From Paracoccaceae bacterium (lineage in GTDB: Bacteria; Pseudomonadota; Alphaproteobacteria; Rhodobacterales; Rhodobacteraceae): a stretch of 5,647 nucleotides of DNA. Below are positions 1 through 5,603 of the stretch, in pieces. Numbering within the stretch: position 1 is the stretch's first letter; every line of letters starts with the position of its first letter. Both the position numbers and the translations under genes were made by a program. The stretch is from contig JALSGY010000058.1 in the NCBI GenBank assembly GCA_026982515.1, positions 1-5,647 on the forward strand, given 5' to 3'. A model generated the notes under the pieces. That model had not been told where the DNA came from and ran no database searches. It saw nothing but the letters and a program-made list of their open reading frames with translations.

Positions 1-185
1 GATATTACAACATGGAGCGAATGCTGAAGCGGGTCGTCATCGGCAAGGGCCGGGTGCTGATCTGCGGCACCTGCATGGATGCCCGCGGCATGACGGATGA
101 CGATCTGATGGACGGGGCCAGCCGCAGCACCATGGCCGAACTGGCTGCGGCCACGCAGGCGGCCGACAAGGTGCTGGTATTCTGA
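1..185 (+). CDS. DsrE/DsrF-like family protein, 3' end only (5' end outside window)
   Basis: The frame opens before the window; its first complete codon is at position 3 and it ends with TGA at 183-185, giving 60 visible residues. The visible part contains an ERMLK segment, then a CGTC-MDARG motif (visible residues 21-29, with cysteines at 21 and 24), then a helix ending in ADKVLVF. This arrangement is typical of the C-terminus of small DsrE/DsrF-like (TusD-like) proteins, which have been linked to sulfur transfer. The two cysteines could be the reactive ones, but this is inferred from the family. The role of this copy is unknown. It converges on bhcR with only six bases between the stop codons, so it is not in the bhc operon. 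The family call rests on motif resemblance in a fragment. Confidence 0.72.
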   Translation, partial: YYNMERMLKRVVIGKGRVLICGTCMDARGMTDDDLMDGASRSTMAELAAATQAADKVLVF

Positions 186-191
186 GCCTCT

Positions 192-1070
192 TCAGGCCGG
201 GCGCTTGCCGCCGATCATGGCGGTGACGGCCTCGGCGGCGTCGCGCACGACGGGGCCGGTTTTCTGCACGATCTCGCCGGAAAACCGCACCGTGGGGCCC
301 GAGACGGAAATCCCCGCCACGGTTTCGCCGAAGGCGTTGTAGATGGGGGCGGCGACGCAGCGCATGCCGAGGTAGCGCTCCTCGTCGTCCAGCGACCAGC
401 CGCGTTTGGCGCAGATCTCGAGATCGGTGAAAAGCTGTCTGGGCGAGGTCAGGGTGTTGGGGGTGAACTCCGGCATGCCGGTTTTCTGAAGGATGGCCTC
501 CACCTCGCGCCGGGTCATGTTGGCCAGCAACGCCTTGCCGATGCCGGAGGCATGCATGTGTCCTCGGGTGCCGGGGCGGAAGAAGGCGCGGATCGGGTTG
601 TGGGTTTCCACCTGGCTGACGAAGACCACATAACCGTTGTCCTCGATCCCGAGGTTGGCCGTCTCGCCGGTATCGAGCATCAGCTTGCGCATCGCCTTGC
701 GCGCCGCCTCGATCAGGTTGGTGCGCACCAGGTAGGCGCTGCCGACCCGAAACGCCCCGATGCCGATCGCCCATTCCTGGGTGGTGTCGTCGAACTCCAC
801 AAAGCCGTGATCTTGCAAGGTGGAAAGGATGCGGTGCGCCGAAGAGGGCGGCATGCCCACCTGCAGGGCCAGCTCGGACAGCGTGCCGGAGTTGATGCGC
901 GCCAGCGCGTTCAGAATCTGCAGCCCCCGATCAAGCGCCTGTACCTTGGTGGTCGTGCTTTCAGGCCTGGCCAGCCGCGGGCGCCCGCGCTTGCGCTTTT
1001 CGGTGATCTGCTCGTTCAAGGCCCTGTCCCCCGTGAGTTCGGGTGCTGCGCTGGTTGTGATACCAGTCAT
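192..1070 (-). CDS. bhcR: BhcR, IclR-family transcriptional regulator of the beta-hydroxyaspartate cycle operon
   Basis: This 292-residue protein has IclR architecture. A basic N-terminal tail (residues 25-34, with an AT-hook-like RGRPR core) leads into a winged helix-turn-helix at about 42-105. Its recognition region is near GMPPSSAHRILSTL (72-85). The effector-binding domain covers about 122-285 and includes the typical HASGIGKALLA segment (173-183). In Paracoccus denitrificans the divergently placed IclR protein BhcR binds the bhc promoter and responds to glyoxylate; the same role here is inferred from position and family. The frame is open 19 codons further upstream, to an ATG at 1127. 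Those codons are AT-rich and encode an untypical Phe-rich stretch, so I chose the ATG at 1068-1070. No convincing Shine-Dalgarno precedes it, and a TTG start near residue 19 cannot be excluded. The gene is divergent from bhcA and probably autoregulated through the shared control region. Confidence 0.9.
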   Translation of the reverse strand: MTGITTSAAPELTGDRALNEQITEKRKRGRPRLARPESTTTKVQALDRGLQILNALARINSGTLSELALQVGMPPSSAHRILSTLQDHGFVEFDDTTQEWAIGIGAFRVGSAYLVRTNLIEAARKAMRKLMLDTGETANLGIEDNGYVVFVSQVETHNPIRAFFRPGTRGHMHASGIGKALLANMTRREVEAILQKTGMPEFTPNTLTSPRQLFTDLEICAKRGWSLDDEERYLGMRCVAAPIYNAFGETVAGISVSGPTVRFSGEIVQKTGPVVRDAAEAVTAMIGGKRPA

Positions 1071-1159
1071 AATGCAGAAATGGAAAAAAATTTCAAAACC
1101 TATCTTACAGAATGAACGAAAAATCATTTCCTTTTTATAATCAGTAAATTGAGGAATAA

Positions 1160-1188
1160 TTCTGCAAAACAGAAAACTATTTCAGAAA
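1160..1188. promoter_or_regulatory. Candidate BhcR operator upstream of the bhcA promoter
   Basis: A perfect inverted repeat TTCTG-N5-CAGAA (1160-1174) overlaps a second one, GAAA-N4-TTTC (1172-1183). This in turn runs into TTTC-A-GAAA (1180-1188). The heptamer CAGAAAA also appears as a direct repeat at 1170-1176 and 1183-1189, 13 bases apart. The cluster lies immediately upstream of the predicted bhcA -35 box at 1191, a position suited to an activator or a regulator with dual action. That it binds BhcR is inference from position and symmetry. The AT-rich background makes some short repeats likely by chance. Confidence 0.45.
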
Positions 1189-1190
1189 AA

Positions 1191-1218
1191 TTGAAAAATC
1201 CTGGTAGGCCCGTATGAT
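1191..1218 (+). promoter_or_regulatory. Predicted sigma70-type promoter for bhcABCD
   Basis: The -35 box TTGAAA (1191-1196) and the -10 box TATGAT (1213-1218) each match the consensus at five of six positions, with a 16-base spacer. Transcription would start near 1225, giving a leader of about 26 bases that holds the bhcA ribosome-binding site GAAGGA (1239-1244). The candidate operator ends just upstream of the -35 box. Seen in sequence only; the start site is an estimate. Confidence 0.6.
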
Positions 1219-1250
1219 GGCGGCTCGAGGCAAACTGTGAAGGATTCGCC

Positions 1251-2441
1251 ATGACTGGCCAGAACCCGGTTTTCATCCCGGGCCCCACCAATATCCCCGA
1301 TCGTATCCGTCACGCGATGAACATGCAGACCATGGATCACCGCGCGCCGGATTTCGTCGATGTACTGGCTCCGGTTCTGCGGGACCTGAAAAAACTGTTC
1401 CGCACCGAGACCGGCGAGATCATCACCTTCCCCTCCAGCGGCACCGGCGGCTGGGAAGCGGCGGTGACAAACACGCTGAGCCCCGGCGACAAGGTGCTGG
1501 TGGCGCGCTACGGCATGTTCTCGCACCGCTGGATCGATCTGTGCCAGCGCCAGGGCCTGGACGTGCAGGTGATCGAGTGCGAATGGGGCACCGGCGCCCC
1601 GGCCGACCGTTTCGCCGAGGTTCTGGCCGCCGATACCGGGCATGAGATCAAGGCGGTTCTGGTGACCCACAACGAAACCGCCACGGGCGTGTTCTCCGAC
1701 GTGGGCGCGGTGCGCGCCGCCATGGACGGCGCGGGCCATCCGGCGATGCTGTTCGTCGATTGCGTCAGCTCGCTGGCCTCGATGGATTTCAGGATGGACG
1801 AGTGGGGCGTGGACATCGCCATCTCGGGCTCGCAGAAGGGGCTGATGCTGACCGCGGGCATGGCGATCCTCGCCGTCAGCCGCAAGGCCATGGCCGCCAC
1901 CCGGACGGCAACCTGCCCGCGCTGCTATTTCGATTTTCGCGACATGACCAAGGCCAACGCCGCCGGCGGCTACCCATACACGCCGCCGCTGCAGCTTATC
2001 TTCGGTCTGCGCACCGCTCTCGACATGCTGTTCGAGGAGGGGCTGGACAACGTCTTTGCCCGCCACCAGCGGCTGGCCGAAGGCGTGCGGCAGGCAGTCT
2101 CGGCCTGGGGTCTGAAGCTTTGCGCCCGGAGCCCCGATCTGTATTCCAACTCGGTGAGCGCGATCTATGTGCCGGAGGGTTTCAACTCGGATGCGCTGGT
2201 CAATCACGCCTACAATGCCTATGGTGTATCCTTCGGGATCGGGCTGGGAGAGATGTCCGGCAAGGTATTCCGCATCGGGCATCTCGGCGCGCTGACCGAC
2301 GTGATGGTGCTGTCGGGGCTGGCCACGATCGAGATGGCGATGAAGGACCTTGACTACCCGATCACACTTGGATCCGGCGTCGCGGCGGCGCAGGAATACT
2401 ATCGCAAGACGTCCGCCGGTGCGATCTCGGCGGCGGCCTGA
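1251..2441 (+). CDS. bhcA: BhcA, aspartate-glyoxylate aminotransferase (class V, PLP fold type I)
   Basis: This 396-residue protein catalyses L-aspartate + glyoxylate to oxaloacetate + glycine, the entry and exit step of the cycle, in the cytoplasm. It resembles the serine/alanine-glyoxylate aminotransferases. It starts with the family's PGPTNIP segment (11-17), has SSGTGGWEAA (62-71) for the cofactor phosphate, THNETATG (139-146) and the PLP-pyridine aspartate D170 in FVDCVSS. The Schiff-base lysine is K196 in SGSQKGLM (codon at 1836-1838). Length is normal for the family. The ATG at 1251 follows GAAGGA (1239-1244) with a six-base spacer and sits directly behind the predicted promoter. As the first gene of bhcABCD it ends ten bases before bhcB. 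In isolation it could be read as a serine- or alanine-glyoxylate aminotransferase. The aspartate donor specificity is inferred from the complete bhc neighbourhood. Confidence 0.94.
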   Translation: MTGQNPVFIPGPTNIPDRIRHAMNMQTMDHRAPDFVDVLAPVLRDLKKLFRTETGEIITFPSSGTGGWEAAVTNTLSPGDKVLVARYGMFSHRWIDLCQRQGLDVQVIECEWGTGAPADRFAEVLAADTGHEIKAVLVTHNETATGVFSDVGAVRAAMDGAGHPAMLFVDCVSSLASMDFRMDEWGVDIAISGSQKGLMLTAGMAILAVSRKAMAATRTATCPRCYFDFRDMTKANAAGGYPYTPPLQLIFGLRTALDMLFEEGLDNVFARHQRLAEGVRQAVSAWGLKLCARSPDLYSNSVSAIYVPEGFNSDALVNHAYNAYGVSFGIGLGEMSGKVFRIGHLGALTDVMVLSGLATIEMAMKDLDYPITLGSGVAAAQEYYRKTSAGAISAAA

Positions 2442-2446
2442 GGGAG
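2442..2446 (+). promoter_or_regulatory. Ribosome-binding site fixing the bhcB start
   Basis: GGGAG lies directly after the bhcA stop codon and five bases before the ATG at 2452. The bhcB frame is open a further 34 codons upstream, but that part lies inside bhcA and gives an Arg-rich sequence unlike the enzyme family. This site therefore decides for the shorter 315-residue product. Confidence 0.75.
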
Positions 2447-2451
2447 AGACG

Positions 2452-3399
2452 ATGCAGATACCCACCTTTGACGACGTGCTCGCTGCACATGAGCGCATCC
2501 GCCCTCATGTGCACGAAACCCCGGTTCTGACCTCGGAAACCTTCAACCGAATGACGGGGGCCGAGCTGTTCTTCAAATGCGAGAACTTCCAGAAGGCCGG
2601 CGTGTTCAAGGCGCGCGGGGCATCCAACGCGGTGTTCTCGCTTTCCGACGAGCAGGCCGAAAAGGGCGTGGCAACCCATTCCTCGGGCAACCACGGGCTG
2701 AGCCTGTCCTATGCGGCCGGCCGGCGCGGCATTCCCTGCCATGTGGTCATGCCCCGTACCGCGCCGGAGGCCAAGAAGGAGGCCGTGCGCGGCTATGGCG
2801 GCACGATCACCGAATGTGAGCCCTCGACCAGTTCGCGCGAAGAGGTGTTCGCGAAAGTGGTGGCGGAAACCGGTGCCGAATTTGTGCATCCCTACAACGA
2901 TCCCAGGGTGATCTCGGGCCAGGGCACCTGTTCGCGCGAGCTGATGGAACAGGTCGCCGGGCTGGATGCCGTCATCGCGCCCATCGGCGGCGGCGGGATG
3001 GTTTCGGGCACCTGCCTGACGCTTTCCACCATCGCACCCGAGGTGGAAATCTATGCGGCCGAGCCGAAACAGGCCGATGACGCGTATCGCAGTTTCAAGG
3101 CCGGACACATCATCGCCGATGATGCGCCGGTAACGGTGGCCGACGGGCTGAAGGTGCCGCTCAAGGATCTGACCTGGCATTTCGTATCGAACTTCGTCAC
3201 CGACATCCTGCTGGCCGAAGAGCAGGAGATCATCGATGCCATGTACCTGATCTGGCAGCGCATGAAGATCGTGGTGGAACCCTCCAGCGCCGTGACGCTG
3301 GCCACCATTTTCAAGAACAAGGAGCGGTTCGCGGGCAAGCGGGTGGGGGTGATCCTCACCGGCGGCAACGTGGATCTGAAGAAACTGCCCTGGATGTAA
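2452..3399 (+). CDS. bhcB: BhcB, beta-hydroxyaspartate dehydratase (PLP fold type II)
   Basis: This 315-residue protein dehydrates (2R,3S)-beta-hydroxyaspartate to iminosuccinate. It belongs to the threonine dehydratase/serine racemase family. Visible motifs are the Schiff-base lysine K53 in GVFKARGA (50-57); the cofactor and catalytic loop SSGNHG (77-82), whose S78 aligns with the catalytic serine of serine racemase; the glycine-rich phosphate loop GGGGM (179-183); and TGGN (303-306), with Thr where many relatives have Ser against the pyridine nitrogen. E204, A208 and D210 in EPKQADD have the spacing of the divalent-metal site of eukaryotic serine racemase. The length is that of a single catalytic domain without the regulatory ACT-like domain of biosynthetic threonine deaminases. 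The gene sits ten bases after bhcA and 15 before bhcC. Alone it would be annotated threo-3-hydroxyaspartate ammonia-lyase or threonine dehydratase; the operon supports BhcB, which releases the imine to BhcD rather than letting it hydrolyse. Confidence 0.93.
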   Translation: MQIPTFDDVLAAHERIRPHVHETPVLTSETFNRMTGAELFFKCENFQKAGVFKARGASNAVFSLSDEQAEKGVATHSSGNHGLSLSYAAGRRGIPCHVVMPRTAPEAKKEAVRGYGGTITECEPSTSSREEVFAKVVAETGAEFVHPYNDPRVISGQGTCSRELMEQVAGLDAVIAPIGGGGMVSGTCLTLSTIAPEVEIYAAEPKQADDAYRSFKAGHIIADDAPVTVADGLKVPLKDLTWHFVSNFVTDILLAEEQEIIDAMYLIWQRMKIVVEPSSAVTLATIFKNKERFAGKRVGVILTGGNVDLKKLPWM

Positions 3400-3403
3400 G
3401 GGC

Positions 3404-3410
3404 GAGGAGG
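3404..3410 (+). promoter_or_regulatory. Strong ribosome-binding site of bhcC
   Basis: GAGGAGG is the strongest Shine-Dalgarno match in the operon. It lies in the 15-base gap after bhcB, with a short four-base spacer to the ATG at 3415. It fits high translation of the aldolase, though that is inference. Confidence 0.7.
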
Positions 3411-3414
3411 CAAG

Positions 3415-4575
3415 ATGAACAAGCACAGCGACATTGACGTTTACGAAGTAGGCTACAACATCCCCGCCAAGCCGGGCATGGACGCCGCCGATATCCAGAC
3501 CCCCTGCCTGATGGTGGAGATGGACGTGCTGGAGGAAAACCTCGACAAGATGCAGAAACACGCCGACGAGATGGGCGTGCGCCTGCGGGTGCATGGCAAG
3601 ATGCACAAGTCCGCCGACATCGCGAAGATGCAGATCGAGCGTGGCGCCTGCGGAATCTGCTGCCAGAAGGTTTCCGAGGCCGAGGCCTTCGCCCGTGAGG
3701 GCATCAAGGACATCCTGGTTTCCAACCAGGTCCGCGACCCGGCCAAGATCGACCGTCTGGCGCGGCTGCCGAAGCTGGGCGCGCGCACGCTGGTCTGCGT
3801 GGATGACATCGACAACGTGGCCGATCTTTCGGCCGCCGCGGCAAGGCACGGCACCGAGATCGAGGTGCTGGTGGAAATCGACTGCGGCGCCGGGCGCTGC
3901 GGCGTGACCGAGACCGCCGACGTGGTCGCCATCGCCAAGGCGGTGGACGCGGCCGAGGGGCTGAAGTTCTCCGGCATCCAGGCCTATCAGGGCGCCATGC
4001 AGCACCTCGACAAATACGAGGACCGCAAGGCCAAGATCGACATCGCCGTGGCCATGGTGCGCGAGGCCGTCGATGCGCTGAAGGCCGAGGGGCTGGAGTG
4101 TGACATCGTCGGCGGCGGTGGCACCGGCAGCTACTACTTCGAGGGCACCTCGGGTGTCTACAACGAGCTTCAGTGCGGCTCCTACGCCTTCATGGATGCC
4201 GATTACGGCCGCATCCTCGATGAAAACGGCAAGCCGATTTCCGAAACCCAGTTCGCTTCCTCGCTGTTTCTGCTGACCTCGGTCATGAGCCACGCCAAGC
4301 CCGACAAGGCGGTGGTCGATGCCGGGCTCAAGGCACAGTCGGTGGACAGTGGCCTGCCCAAGGTGCACGGGATCGAGGGTGTGGAATACGTCAAGTGCTC
4401 GGACGAGCATGGCGTGATCGCCGATCCGGAGGGCAAGCTGAAGATCAACCAGAAGATCAAGCTGATCCCCGGCCACTGCGATCCCACCTGCAACGTCCAC
4501 GACTGGTATGTGCTGGTGCGCGACGGCAAGGTGGAAAACGTCATCCCCGTCACCGCCCGCGGCCTGGCCTACTGA
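3415..4575 (+). CDS. bhcC: BhcC, beta-hydroxyaspartate aldolase (D-threonine aldolase-like, PLP fold type III)
   Basis: This 386-residue protein condenses glycine with glyoxylate to (2R,3S)-beta-hydroxyaspartate, the carbon-joining step. It has the layout of D-threonine aldolases and D-serine dehydratases. An alanine-racemase-type barrel starts near residue 28 (TPCLMVEMDVLEENL). Its PLP lysine is K62 in RVHGKMHKS (codon at 3598-3600). A VEIDCGAGRCG segment (153-163) follows, then the glycine-rich phosphate-binding region VGGGGTGS (232-239). A C-terminal beta domain carries PGHCDPTCN (352-360). H354 and D356 match the His-x-Asp metal ligands known from D-threonine aldolase, so a divalent metal such as Mg2+ or Mn2+ is expected. 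Length is normal. It starts 15 bases after bhcB and ends 11 before bhcD. Without context it would be annotated as a D-threonine aldolase family protein. Confidence 0.94.
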   Translation: MNKHSDIDVYEVGYNIPAKPGMDAADIQTPCLMVEMDVLEENLDKMQKHADEMGVRLRVHGKMHKSADIAKMQIERGACGICCQKVSEAEAFAREGIKDILVSNQVRDPAKIDRLARLPKLGARTLVCVDDIDNVADLSAAAARHGTEIEVLVEIDCGAGRCGVTETADVVAIAKAVDAAEGLKFSGIQAYQGAMQHLDKYEDRKAKIDIAVAMVREAVDALKAEGLECDIVGGGGTGSYYFEGTSGVYNELQCGSYAFMDADYGRILDENGKPISETQFASSLFLLTSVMSHAKPDKAVVDAGLKAQSVDSGLPKVHGIEGVEYVKCSDEHGVIADPEGKLKINQKIKLIPGHCDPTCNVHDWYVLVRDGKVENVIPVTARGLAY

Positions 4576-4578
4576 GGA
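4574..4578 (+). promoter_or_regulatory. Ribosome-binding site fixing the bhcD start
   Basis: GAGGA overlaps the bhcC stop codon (TGA, 4573-4575) and stands eight bases before the ATG at 4587. The bhcD frame is open 64 codons further upstream inside bhcC, where it encodes an Arg-rich out-of-frame sequence. The site supports the 321-residue product and suggests coupled translation with bhcC. Confidence 0.75.
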
Positions 4579-4586
4579 TTGTCCGG

Positions 4587-5552
4587 ATGCTGATCGTGAC
4601 AGAGGCAACCTGCCAGAAGGTTGTCACCCGCAAGGCCGCCTTCGATGCCGTGGAGGCCGTCTTCGGCGCCATGGCGCGGGGCGATGCCTACAACTTTCCC
4701 GTCATCCGCGAGGCCATCGGCCATGCCGATGCGCTCTACGGTTTCAAGTCCGGATTCGACCGCGCCGGGCTGGTGCTGGGCGTCAAGGCCGGCGGCTACT
4801 GGCCCCATAACATGGACAAGGGGCTGACCAACCACCAGTCTACCGTGTTCCTGTTCGATCCCGACACGGGGCAGCTTTCGGCGCTGGTGGGGGGGAATTA
4901 TCTCACGGCGGTGCGCACCGCGGCCTCCTCCGCCATCTCCATCAACCACCTGGCGCGCAAGGATGCCAGGGTGCTGGGGATGGTGGGCGCCGGCCATCAG
5001 GCGCAGTTCCAGCTGCGCGCCGCGGCCGAGCAGCGCGACTTCGAGCGCGTCGTGGCCTGGAACTTCCACCCCGAGATGCTGCCCAAACTAGGCGCCGTGG
5101 CCGAAGAGCTGGGCCTGCCCTTCGAGGCGGTCGAGCGCGAGGAGCTGGGCGCGCAGGCGGATGTGATCATCACCATCACCTCGGCCCATGAGGCGCTGAT
5201 GATGAAGGACTGGATCCGCCCCGGCACCCATGTCGCCTGCATGGGCACCGACACGAAGGGCAAGCAGGAGGTGGACCCGCAGCTTGTCGCCGCTGCCACC
5301 CTGTTTACCGACGAGGTCGCCCAGTCGATCACCATCGGAGAAACCCAGCACGCCATCGCTGCCGGGCTGATCGAGGAGTCCGACATCACCCCGATCGGCG
5401 ACGTGATCAACGGCGTGCACCCGGGCCGCACCTCGGATGACGAGATCACGCTGTTCGACGGCACCGGCGTGGGCCTGCAGGATCTGGCCGTGGCCTCGGT
5501 GGCCGCGAAACTGGCGCAGGAACAGGGCGAGGCGCAGGACGTCACGCTCTGA
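4587..5552 (+). CDS. bhcD: BhcD, iminosuccinate reductase (ornithine cyclodeaminase/mu-crystallin family)
   Basis: This 321-residue enzyme reduces iminosuccinate with NADH to L-aspartate, which regenerates the amino donor for BhcA and closes the cycle. It shows the fold of the ornithine cyclodeaminase/mu-crystallin family. An N-terminal substrate domain contains GVKAGG (65-70), whose K67 corresponds to the family's active-site lysine, and LTAVRTAA (106-113). The Rossmann domain begins at VLGMVGAGHQAQ (129-140) with a GxGxxA-like dinucleotide fingerprint (G134, G136). MGTDTKGKQEVD (219-230) matches the family's GADxPGKxE region, and a C-terminal FDGTGVGLQDLA (290-301) returns to the first domain. 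In isolation it would be called ornithine cyclodeaminase or alanine/ketimine reductase; the iminosuccinate role follows from being the fourth gene after bhcABC. It begins 11 bases after bhcC and is the last gene of the operon. Confidence 0.93.
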   Translation: MLIVTEATCQKVVTRKAAFDAVEAVFGAMARGDAYNFPVIREAIGHADALYGFKSGFDRAGLVLGVKAGGYWPHNMDKGLTNHQSTVFLFDPDTGQLSALVGGNYLTAVRTAASSAISINHLARKDARVLGMVGAGHQAQFQLRAAAEQRDFERVVAWNFHPEMLPKLGAVAEELGLPFEAVEREELGAQADVIITITSAHEALMMKDWIRPGTHVACMGTDTKGKQEVDPQLVAAATLFTDEVAQSITIGETQHAIAAGLIEESDITPIGDVINGVHPGRTSDDEITLFDGTGVGLQDLAVASVAAKLAQEQGEAQDVTL

Positions 5553-5574
5553 TTTCCGCCACAAGAAAACCCGA

Positions 5575-5603
5575 AGGCCGCTCTGCCTAGCGCAGGGCGG
5601 CCT
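5575..5603. terminator. Candidate (possibly bidirectional) terminator hairpin in the convergent gap
   Basis: The arms 5575-5586 and 5592-5603 form a 12-bp GC-rich stem with a single G-U wobble and a five-base loop (CTAGC). On the minus strand the stem is followed by a TTTT run (complement of 5566-5569). It therefore fits a rho-independent terminator for the minus-strand dehydrogenase-like gene. On the plus strand there is no good T-run, so it may end bhcABCD transcription only weakly. Its right arm and loop cover the last codons and stop codon of the minus-strand gene. Confidence 0.55.

Larger units (their letters stand above)
1071..1250. promoter_or_regulatory. AT-rich divergent bhcR-bhcA control region
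   Basis: This 180-base gap between divergent genes is strikingly AT-rich compared with the coding DNA around it. It contains the predicted bhcA promoter (1191-1218) and the repeats listed separately. CAGAA half-sites occur at 1075-1079, 1108-1112, 1170-1174 and 1183-1187, and the inverse TTCTG at 1160-1164. GAAA-N4/5-TTTC inverted repeats occur at 1083-1094, 1118-1130 and 1172-1183. For bhcR on the minus strand I see only weak -10 candidates, TATAAA (1139-1134) and TAAGAT (1107-1102), with no matching -35, so I do not call a bhcR promoter. IclR-family regulators usually bind such divergent regions as dimers or tetramers. BhcR binding here is inferred. Confidence 0.8.

Noticed and set aside
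186..197. GCCT-CTTC-AGGC mini-hairpin between the DsrE-like gene and bhcR
   Set aside because: A four-bp stem without a T-run on either strand is too weak to call a terminator.
552..1140. Plus-strand open frames opposite bhcR (552-1115 and 820-1140)
   Set aside because: Both are antisense shadows of bhcR without domains or a ribosome-binding site.
1217..1252. Six-base inverted repeat ATGGCG/CGCCAT that could cover the bhcA start codon
   Set aside because: The left arm overlaps the predicted -10 box and lies upstream of the expected transcription start, so it would not be in the mRNA. The 24-base loop and short stem also make it weak.
1182..2498. A 438-codon open frame on the minus strand over bhcA
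   Set aside because: It lies opposite the well-supported aminotransferase. Its Arg/His/Gly-rich translation has no family motifs, and it would run across the bhcA promoter.
2362..4608. A 748-codon open frame on the minus strand covering bhcB and bhcC
   Set aside because: It is antisense to two clear enzyme genes with intact motifs. Its product is a low-complexity His/Gly/Ala/Leu-rich sequence typical of the shadow frame of GC-rich genes, with no recognisable domain.
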